A stretch of DNA of 45,176 nt from Nitrospirales bacterium (GTDB lineage Bacteria; Nitrospirota; Nitrospiria; Nitrospirales; UBA8639): the NCBI GenBank assembly GCA_029261305.1, contig JAJDBO010000228.1, forward strand, positions 1-45,176. The letters are read 5' to 3'. The notes below the pieces were generated by a model. That model worked only from the letters and a program-made list of their open reading frames with translations, did not search any database and was not told the DNA's origin. Shown here piece after piece: positions 16,104 through 23,108 of the stretch. Position 1 is the first letter of the stretch. Each line of letters opens with the position of its first letter. The translations under genes were made by a program, and so were the position numbers.

Positions 16104-16751
16104 CTAGTTGAGGTTAACGGTCGCTCCCTTGAGGTTGAGTTCACCTGAGGCCTTGATGGTAATCGCATCACCTTCAAGCGCAATCTCTCCGGCCTTCATG
16201 TTCATATTCCCTTGACTTTCTATGGTCACCGCTCCGTCACGTTCTATGGTGACCGTGGCCTTTCCGCCATCGACTTCGAGTTCGATCACGGGGTCATCGT
16301 CTCGCAAATGGAGTAACAGTCCTGAACCTAATTTCATACTCAGTTCACGAGTTTCACCGCTATGAAGTTCAACGTGGACCGCATCATTGTCTTCTGCCCC
16401 GAGTGGAAGATGAAGGACAATCTGTCCGTCGTCGTTCATTGGAGGACGATCTTCGTCGTTGTACAAACTTCCAGTGATGATTGGGGCGTTAATATCTCCA
16501 CCAATAAATTGAACTAGGACGAGGTGTCCTACCGCAGGGATGCTGACGCTGCCAATTCGTGGGGTCACCACGGGCACATGTTTTAAAACAATGCCTGAAT
16601 TACGGAGTTGCACGGTACAGGCATAATTATCTTTATCCGAGTCGCTGGCATGAGGATGTTGTTCTTGAACAATGCCGAGTTCTCCAGTACGAATGGATTT
16701 GAGTTCCTCTTGCACGATTCGTTGAATAGTTTCGACGAGGGTCGAGGTCAT
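16104..16751 (-). CDS. gp5/gpV-like spike protein (OB-fold plus beta-helix)
   Basis: The N-terminal ~110 residues resemble the OB-fold of gp5/VgrG spikes: LGIVQEQHPHASDSDKDNYA, VVTPRIGSVSIPAVGHLVLVQF and DINAPIITGSLYNDEDRPP. The C-terminal part has short regular strands (VTIERDGAVTIESQGNMNM, KAGEIALEGDAITIKASGEL), consistent with a triple-stranded beta-helix needle. The ATG at 16751 overlaps the stop of the hub gene (ATGA) and fits the family N-terminus; the longer open frame to 16862 is an overlap with that gene. No lysozyme domain is present, unlike T4 gp5. It should trimerise under the hub and carry the PAAR tip encoded next. Confidence 0.9.
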   Translation of the reverse strand: MTSTLVETIQRIVQEELKSIRTGELGIVQEQHPHASDSDKDNYACTVQLRNSGIVLKHVPVVTPRIGSVSIPAVGHLVLVQFIGGDINAPIITGSLYNDEDRPPMNDDGQIVLHLPLGAEDNDAVHVELHSGETRELSMKLGSGLLLHLRDDDPVIELEVDGGKATVTIERDGAVTIESQGNMNMKAGEIALEGDAITIKASGELNLKGATVNLN

Positions 16752-17809
16752 AGGAACCCTCCAAGAATTCCTAACCCGCCACTGTCGGTTTTGCTGACTG
16801 TCAATAGTGTGGTAAATCCCTCGCGCTTGGAATACACATGGCGCACACCACGAACCAAGCATTGCCCATTCAGTGCATCTTGCGGAGCTTCAGAAATTTC
16901 AATGGTGCTCCCCACAGTGACGGCTGGTGCTCCGGGCACGAGTAACTTTCCAAAATGCTGATACAGCCCTGCTGCCTGAACCACACCATTCGCTAAACTT
17001 TGAATAGTTTCAGCGCTACGCAATGAAGAGTCTTGAGATTGACGTGCTGGTTCCCCATCCCCAGCATTTCCTGTGATGGGTGCTGGATCCTTTATGAGCC
17101 AACTCCAAGCTTCCGATCCTTGACTGCCAGCCGCTCCCTCGCCAACCACTGTGTGTTGGGCTATGGTTGGACTCGATTCAGTAAGTTGAAGCGACAAGAT
17201 ATCCAGACCATAGGAAAAGGTTTGAACGGATTGTCCGCCCGTGTAAGGGAGAAAGTTCAATTCACCTTCTGGAGAGAAATAGGCAAGATACCCACTTTTC
17301 TTTGCCAATGCGTCGATATGTTGATATGCACTACGACGGTCATCGAGAACAAAATACGGAAATTCAATTCCGTCTTCCACCGTTCCGGTATCGGCATCGG
17401 CTTGTCCAGCTAAGTCACTGACAATATCGGAAGCGCTTTGTTGCTCGTAGCTTTGATTGACTCGAAGCTTCGCTAAGGTTGTTCCACTATTGGTCGCGGT
17501 CATGCGAACGGTCCCTTGTGTGTCATGACGGACACTTTCAACTTCTCCACTAAATACCAACATGGCTGAGTCATCTTCATACCCCAATGAAATACTTCCA
17601 GTATCCTTCACAGAAACGCTGGGTGCCTGTGAATTTCCTGAGAGAATTACCTCGATATGGTCAACAGAGGGGCAGAGACCAACTTCAACGGTGATGGACA
17701 CGAGGGCATCTTTCCAATCGTCCGCACTCCCACTGCCAAAGGACACTTTAAACCCAGGTCTTCGTAAAGCTGGGACAGAGGCGTTGCCAAGAGAAGGAAG
17801 ACTGATCAT
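16748..17809 (-). CDS. gpD/gp27-like baseplate hub protein
   Basis: This 353-residue protein resembles the phage late control D / gp27 hub family. Features include RRPGFKVSFGSGSADDWKDA, the tube-like strands VEVILSG and SISLGYEDDSAMLVFSGEVE, then SDIVSDLAGQADADTGTVED and HIDALAKKSGYLAYFSPEGE. It would form the trimeric adaptor between the hexameric tube and the trimeric spike. Hub and spike are separate genes here (gpD plus gpV) rather than one VgrG, as in Afp8-split or phage-like arrangements. Its start overlaps the stop of a 27-codon ORF (ATGA), and its stop overlaps the spike start, so the chain is coupled. No Shine-Dalgarno is evident, which supports coupling. Confidence 0.9.
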   Translation of the reverse strand: MISLPSLGNASVPALRRPGFKVSFGSGSADDWKDALVSITVEVGLCPSVDHIEVILSGNSQAPSVSVKDTGSISLGYEDDSAMLVFSGEVESVRHDTQGTVRMTATNSGTTLAKLRVNQSYEQQSASDIVSDLAGQADADTGTVEDGIEFPYFVLDDRRSAYQHIDALAKKSGYLAYFSPEGELNFLPYTGGQSVQTFSYGLDILSLQLTESSPTIAQHTVVGEGAAGSQGSEAWSWLIKDPAPITGNAGDGEPARQSQDSSLRSAETIQSLANGVVQAAGLYQHFGKLLVPGAPAVTVGSTIEISEAPQDALNGQCLVRGVRHVYSKREGFTTLLTVSKTDSGGLGILGGFL

Positions 17810-17889
17810 ATTAAACTCATCTGTCGAAGTTGTTGAGCGTTCCGCATTGGCCTACTACGTGCATTTATGGAAGGATCCTCTTGCCTCAT
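17806..17889 (-). CDS. 27-codon micro-ORF coupled on both sides
   Basis: The gap between the oxidoreductase gene and the hub gene is filled exactly by one ORF. Its ATG overlaps the upstream TGA (ATGA at 17886-17889) and its own TGA overlaps the hub ATG (ATGA at 17806-17809). The product begins MRQEDPSINA and ends RQMSLI, basic and Gln-rich. Small proteins precede the LysM/hub genes in other CIS clusters (Afp6-like), but this one is shorter and not recognisably similar. It may be a real mini-protein, a truncated ancestor, or a coupling leader for the hub gene. Confidence 0.5.
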   Translation of the reverse strand: MRQEDPSINARSRPMRNAQQLRQMSLI

Positions 17890-20800
17890 TTTGGATGACC
17901 TTCTTGTACCCACAATTCGAATTTCGCGATGTCTTCTGAAGACCAAGGCCCACCATGTTCCACCGGTGGCATTGGGTCCTCTTTATCCTTCAATCTTTCC
18001 AAAATAATAGCACTGTGATCTCGAACGTCTTCGTATCGACTTAAATCAAACATAAACCTCATGCCTTCAATGTCCACCTCCCGAAACAACGGACGAATGT
18101 CACGGGCAAAGCTCTTGGTGGCGTTAGTTGTTGGGGGGATATTGGTGCTTGCCTCTACCGATTTAGTCCATGTATGAGCAATATCGAGTTCATTGGGATT
18201 CCATGTGTCAACGATGTTGTTTCCTTCTTTCCAGATCATGCCGCGTCGTTCCGAAAGACGTTGAGTAAATCGCTTTCGTACGTTGGCATTGAATTTGAGT
18301 AATATTAGAAAATTATCAGGACTATAGAAGTACTCTTCAACGACTCGATGCGGTCGATCAATTAAATCGTCTAACAAGCTCTTTATTTCCTCCAGCTTGG
18401 CCTTAGTAAACTTTTGTGGCTCACTAAGAATATGCTTGATTTTGGTAATGCGTTTAAGATCAAAATCTGGAATAGGAAGTGACTTTCTGCCAGCATCTAA
18501 CATACCTCCTGGCATAAATTTTGTTAGCCAAAGAATCAGACCTTCCGAAATACTTACAGGCTTTTCACCATGGAAAGAAGCATCGATTTTCATGTTGAGG
18601 AATTCTTTAGGTGTCAGATTCTCTATTTCATGCCAGAATCTTCCCGTGCCCTGGGATTTATCTTCCTGCAAGTTTCGAATATTAGTTACACCGTGAACCT
18701 CATCCCAAGGGAATTTGAATTTTCGCCGCAGGCCAGCTCGAGGGAGACCTTTCGTTACAATCAGTTCGCGCATTTCCCAATCCTTTCGGGATATCTTGTT
18801 GCCTCCGGGGCGGGATTCAAGAGGGGTTTCGGGACGAAGATGATTGCGCATTTCGAAAGTAGGTCCTTGACGTTTCGTGGTTTCGTATTTCCAGATTCCC
18901 CCTCCATCTGGGTTTGGTGCCTTTGTCACAATTGCCCGTGCATATTTGACGGCACCGATGGGATTTATGCCGTCCCAATAGTGATCAGTGATATTGTTGG
19001 GGTAGCCTTTGAAGTTAAACGTTCCTTCTTGCTTGTCGAATACTGGATAGGAAAACATGGCAAAGGCTCCACCTTCAGGAACTGAATCTTGAAGAGACGC
19101 CACGGCAAGAAACTCTTGGTTTTCCCCCTTTTTCACTTTTACAATCTGGCCATTTTCGATTTGACGCTCTGCATCTCCAGCCCATTTGGGATTCAATTCT
19201 AAAATGGTCCCTGGCAAATCTTCGGGGTAGCGCTCTGAGGTATACTCGTTGCGTAAATGATGAAACATATTATTCCAGAGATGATTAAAGCGACCGTTGG
19301 TGACAAATAATTCGTTCGAATTATTTGACTTCTTATTAATTCGCTCGAAATCGGGTTTTCTTTCTTCCCATGGTGCCTTAATGAAAAATAATGTATTCGA
19401 TTTCACGTTTCGAAGAGTTCCCAAAAGCCTAAGTTTTTTTGGATCATCCTTGGCGGTTTCCAACCTTAGCGGTAACAGCACTCCATTTGTGGCAATTCCA
19501 TTTCCATACACTTCGCTTTCATCAATGATTGAGTACAGCCGTTTCCCATCCTGATCTTTGCCCAAATGCTCAGCGAAACCCCTTCCACCTAATCCTAGTA
19601 TCGTATGAATCCGTTTGTTAGTGATCCCACGGTGTTCCGCAAAGGTATAGAGATGGGTAAGCCCGAGGCCGGAACTTCTGTTTGAGCGTTGAGCCATCTC
19701 GTCTGCTAATTCTGAAGAGTTTTTCCAGGGAAAGATATTTTCCAATTCTTTTTCAAAAAAACCTTTCTCGGGAGTGCCATCTATTTCTTTTCCAATAGCA
19801 CGGGCAATATCACGGAAAATGACCCAGTCAGGTTTTGGAGAATGGAGAAAAGTATTCAGTTGTAACATGGGATCACCGGAAATATACTTGTCGTTGTTGT
19901 GCAGCGGCATATCTTGAAATCGTTCGAATAAGCGAAGGCGTCTTTGCGCGTTGTAACGACAGAAATTGTCTTCTCCCCAGCCCGCTGCGGGAATGATGAT
20001 GTCGCAGAGCGTGGTCGTTGGATTAGGAAAAATATCCTGATGGATAAGGACAATGCCTCCCTCTTCCATACGCTGTGTAAGGGTGGTGACTATTTCGCTG
20101 ACTTCTGAGTTCGCGGGACGAAGAATTTTCCCATCAGTCCCTCCAATTTTGAGGCGATCGTTAAGTTTTTTTGCCTTGGTTTGGCTGTCATTCGTTTGTC
20201 CAAAATAATTGTTGCCAATAATCCAAAGCAGTCGCACATCTGGGTTTCTTTTGGTATTGACGCCATTGAAAAGATTGACACGAGTCCCAGTTAATCCAGG
20301 GGGCATATCCCTATCTGTTGGCCCAAAGACATGCATGTCGAGGTTATGATGGACTTTGATGGTTTCTTCATCCACGTTCTTATGTTTTTTGAGTTCCTTT
20401 AATGGTGTATCAGTATAGGTATCCTTGGCATTTCGAAATGGATAACCTTCAGTCGTTGAATTTTTAAAAATCGGTACGGCTTGTCTTGATTCAGCCCATC
20501 CTTTCTGATGCCCACCGACGCGGCCAACAAAACGTCCGGGTTCGCTATAGGCACGAAGCAACAGTCCGAGGGAACCCACGGAGGCGGTGTTATGATAATT
20601 AAATCCCCAGATCATTCCCTTTTCGTAAAAAATTCCGACTTTGGGTTGGGACGCTTGGTTTCTCTCAGTCGGCTTGAACAATTTTGAAACAGCATTTCGA
20701 AGAGAGGCTCGGGGTATACCGGATACGGCACTGGCTTTTTCTAAGGTATAAGGGGAGACTTCCTTGTTCACTAAAAGAAAATTTGTGGCAAAGTCAACAA

Positions 20801-21836
20801 AGTCCGCGGCGCGGGACGCGCGGCGTCTGACTTGAGATTTATCGCTATCCTTATCTAATAAGGAAGAGACATCTTTTTTTGTTGCAAGGTTTGAACTCTT
20901 TGGGAAGTCTGAAAGTGTCCCGCCATTATTCAACCAAGACTGTATGATTTCTCTTGCGATGGCGTACAACACCAAAGAATCGGCACCCAGGCTGGTTGGT
21001 TGTAAGTGTAGACCCCCAGTTTCCACTGCATATTGAGCTGTGGCTGTGTAGCGTGGGTCGATGACAATCATTTCCTTGCCCACACAATATTGCATGAAAA
21101 AGACTGATTGGTTTTCGTAGGGATTGGTGCCAATAAAGACGAGAACATCCGAATCACGAACCTCGTCGTAGGAAAAATCATGAGGGCTGAACCCCACGTC
21201 CTTCATGCCTGGGCTACTACCGGCTACACTCGGTCTATCGTGGTAGGCGGCATTGGGGGTTCCCAAACAGCTGAAGAACAATTTTGTCGCAGCGAAGGTA
21301 TTTTCCAAATACTGATATTCATAAAGCTTTACCCCAAGGTGTTCAGGATTCGTCACTTGGAGTTTTGGGGAATTTTCCTCGCCAACACTCTTGATCTTTG
21401 TTGCTTCAATGACGAGTTTGGCCATGACCTGATTCAATGTTTCCCAGGTAATGTCATGAAATTTTTCATCAGCAAGTCGAATCTGTGGGGATTTTAACCG
21501 ATCTTCCGTACTTCGGCCTTTCCCATTTGCCGTCACCAAGTTCTGGCCTTGACTTCCTCCTCGGACGGAATGGTTGCCTTTATTCAAATCGCACCGAGGG
21601 TCGGGTGAGACGGAGGTTTTCATCGTCTTACCCTTATATTTGATGGTGCCTTCCCCAGGAGGTTGCATAGCCGGAGTGATGAACATCGACACTCCTACTT
21701 CAGTTTCTGGTTCACCCTTGGAAGTATCTTCCGGAACGAGGAGTGCGTTATATCCGCATCCCACCGCACAATATTGGCATCCAATCGTCATTCGTTTGGT
21801 GCCTGCCGGCATTTTCCGATTTATACTCGTGGCCAT
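17886..21836 (-). CDS. Molybdopterin oxidoreductase of AioA/IdrA type with a long C-terminal extension
   Basis: This 1316-residue protein resembles the catalytic subunit of arsenite oxidase (AioA) or iodate reductase (IdrA). Near the N-terminus, CQYCAVGCGY (Cys20, Cys23, Cys27) matches the AioA [3Fe-4S] motif, and DLNKGNHSVRGG supplies the usual Ser in place of a fourth Cys. Pocket regions HDRPS (His199) and GRVGGHQKG (Arg439, His443) align with AioA His195 and Arg419/His423. AioA proteins are about 830 residues; this one has inserts and an extension of ~300 residues ending in DIRPLF...MPPVEHGGPWSSEDI. The ATG at 21836, 14 bases after the Rieske stop, places the cysteines at the family positions. 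No Tat signal is visible. It should pair with the upstream Rieske protein. The substrate is unknown. Confidence 0.9.
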   Translation of the reverse strand: MATSINRKMPAGTKRMTIGCQYCAVGCGYNALLVPEDTSKGEPETEVGVSMFITPAMQPPGEGTIKYKGKTMKTSVSPDPRCDLNKGNHSVRGGSQGQNLVTANGKGRSTEDRLKSPQIRLADEKFHDITWETLNQVMAKLVIEATKIKSVGEENSPKLQVTNPEHLGVKLYEYQYLENTFAATKLFFSCLGTPNAAYHDRPSVAGSSPGMKDVGFSPHDFSYDEVRDSDVLVFIGTNPYENQSVFFMQYCVGKEMIVIDPRYTATAQYAVETGGLHLQPTSLGADSLVLYAIAREIIQSWLNNGGTLSDFPKSSNLATKKDVSSLLDKDSDKSQVRRRASRAADFVDFATNFLLVNKEVSPYTLEKASAVSGIPRASLRNAVSKLFKPTERNQASQPKVGIFYEKGMIWGFNYHNTASVGSLGLLLRAYSEPGRFVGRVGGHQKGWAESRQAVPIFKNSTTEGYPFRNAKDTYTDTPLKELKKHKNVDEETIKVHHNLDMHVFGPTDRDMPPGLTGTRVNLFNGVNTKRNPDVRLLWIIGNNYFGQTNDSQTKAKKLNDRLKIGGTDGKILRPANSEVSEIVTTLTQRMEEGGIVLIHQDIFPNPTTTLCDIIIPAAGWGEDNFCRYNAQRRLRLFERFQDMPLHNNDKYISGDPMLQLNTFLHSPKPDWVIFRDIARAIGKEIDGTPEKGFFEKELENIFPWKNSSELADEMAQRSNRSSGLGLTHLYTFAEHRGITNKRIHTILGLGGRGFAEHLGKDQDGKRLYSIIDESEVYGNGIATNGVLLPLRLETAKDDPKKLRLLGTLRNVKSNTLFFIKAPWEERKPDFERINKKSNNSNELFVTNGRFNHLWNNMFHHLRNEYTSERYPEDLPGTILELNPKWAGDAERQIENGQIVKVKKGENQEFLAVASLQDSVPEGGAFAMFSYPVFDKQEGTFNFKGYPNNITDHYWDGINPIGAVKYARAIVTKAPNPDGGGIWKYETTKRQGPTFEMRNHLRPETPLESRPGGNKISRKDWEMRELIVTKGLPRAGLRRKFKFPWDEVHGVTNIRNLQEDKSQGTGRFWHEIENLTPKEFLNMKIDASFHGEKPVSISEGLILWLTKFMPGGMLDAGRKSLPIPDFDLKRITKIKHILSEPQKFTKAKLEEIKSLLDDLIDRPHRVVEEYFYSPDNFLILLKFNANVRKRFTQRLSERRGMIWKEGNNIVDTWNPNELDIAHTWTKSVEASTNIPPTTNATKSFARDIRPLFREVDIEGMRFMFDLSRYEDVRDHSAIILERLKDKEDPMPPVEHGGPWSSEDIAKFELWVQEGHPK

Positions 21837-21849
21837 ATCAATCCAATTG

Positions 21850-23028
21850 TTATGGGAAAGGCCATTGTTCCGCACGTGGATCAATGCCTTTGCCGTTAGG
21901 GAAATCCGCAAGCACCAAATTTTCATCCTCTGACAGACTTAATTTTGGCTGAGGAAGATTTTGTGTAGCTGGTCCTAGAATGACTAACCCGGATCGCATG
22001 AGGTCAAAGGATGTTCCATGGCATGGGCAGGGACCACATATGAGCGTTTGGTCTTTTTTCTCTTTGATACTTGGCTCAAATGTGATCGTTTTTTTATCAT
22101 GATCACGTTGTCCAGTTACGAGATGACATCCCATATGGGTACAGGCATTACCAAACGCAGCCAGAAATCCTCCACGTGGGTCTTCGATACAGGGGCCATG
22201 TACTTTCTCAGGAACACGCATGACGAAGACGTCGGGATGGGGATCCAAATCTTCGCCAATTGGAAAGTTCAAGTCAGACACTTCTACGTGATGAACTTTC
22301 ATGACTGCCGGCGCTGTCTCATTGGGTTTGTACAACACACAGAGCCGTCTACTGGTTGAGTTCATAAGGTAGGGATGGCCATTCTCTTGAATGTCACTGA
22401 GTGATAACGCATACGGGGCGGCTTGATGTTCTTTGCTTGCTGCCCCAGAAATTTCTATGGATGTTCCTTCAACCCCATCTGGAATCGGTAAGGCTTGTTT
22501 CTCTACGGCAATCCATTGGAAGGTGCCTGTTTGGTCTTGCGGGGGATCTTTTTCCTTGTCGACACCTGATTTGCCTGCATCGGCGGTGATCGTAGATTTT
22601 GATCCTTTCAAAATAAAATCTGGAGAAATCGTAAAGTCCGTATTGACGTCTCCTGTAAAAAGAGGAACGCGCTCCCGCACCTCATCATCGATGATGACTT
22701 CTAATGTCACTTGAGATTCTGTCCCAGGAGTGGGTAGTTGCCCATAGAGAGCCAGCAGGCCTCGGAAGTTATTTTTAATTGTCTTGGTCGTCACTTTGCC
22801 TTCTTGATCGAAACTAATTTTGACCTTTGGAGATGAATTCGGGTGAGAAAATTTCAACGTGACTTCTCCATCAGTCTTCGGGGGATTCCAATAGATGGAC
22901 ATAAACAAGGGGGTTGCTTGGTTAAGCGGAATACGATCGGAACACATGATTCTGAGGTGAACCACCCAACGAGTATTTCTGCAAATGCTCCCTCTTGTGA
23001 TTTTATGATGATCCGCTTTGTACGGCAT
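21850..23028 (-). CDS. Rieske [2Fe-2S] protein with a CIS-associated N-terminal domain
   Basis: The C-terminal third is a Rieske domain: CTHMGC (Cys296, His298, Cys301) and CPCHGTSF (Cys334, Cys336, His337), with both cluster-binding pairs and the two extra cysteines that form the Rieske disulfide. It resembles the small subunit of arsenite oxidase (AioB) or iodate reductase (IdrB). Those proteins are about 175 residues and normally carry a Tat signal; this one is 392 residues with no twin-Arg signal. Residues ~8-125 instead match the N-terminus of the 909-residue protein upstream (ALYGQLPTPGTESQVTLEVI here, AIYGKSVTPGAEADVSLDVV there). AGGA lies six bases before the ATG. Likely role: electron transfer partner of the molybdoenzyme and its tether to the particle (the tether is inference). 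Confidence 0.9.
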   Translation of the reverse strand: MPYKADHHKITRGSICRNTRWVVHLRIMCSDRIPLNQATPLFMSIYWNPPKTDGEVTLKFSHPNSSPKVKISFDQEGKVTTKTIKNNFRGLLALYGQLPTPGTESQVTLEVIIDDEVRERVPLFTGDVNTDFTISPDFILKGSKSTITADAGKSGVDKEKDPPQDQTGTFQWIAVEKQALPIPDGVEGTSIEISGAASKEHQAAPYALSLSDIQENGHPYLMNSTSRRLCVLYKPNETAPAVMKVHHVEVSDLNFPIGEDLDPHPDVFVMRVPEKVHGPCIEDPRGGFLAAFGNACTHMGCHLVTGQRDHDKKTITFEPSIKEKKDQTLICGPCPCHGTSFDLMRSGLVILGPATQNLPQPKLSLSEDENLVLADFPNGKGIDPRAEQWPFP

Positions 23029-23108
23029 GATTTTTCCTACGAGAGCCGGTTGAATAATTTCATGTGCTGCTCATATCCATTGTTAACACTAGTTTCTCCA
23101 GCAAGGTG

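Noticed and set aside
17886..21836. Formate dehydrogenase or nitrate reductase (Nap/Nar) catalytic subunit
   Set aside because: The CxxCxxxC plus Ser arrangement, the R-x-G-G-H motif and the adjacent Rieske subunit fit AioA/IdrA; Nap and Fdh have a fourth Cys and no Rieske partner.
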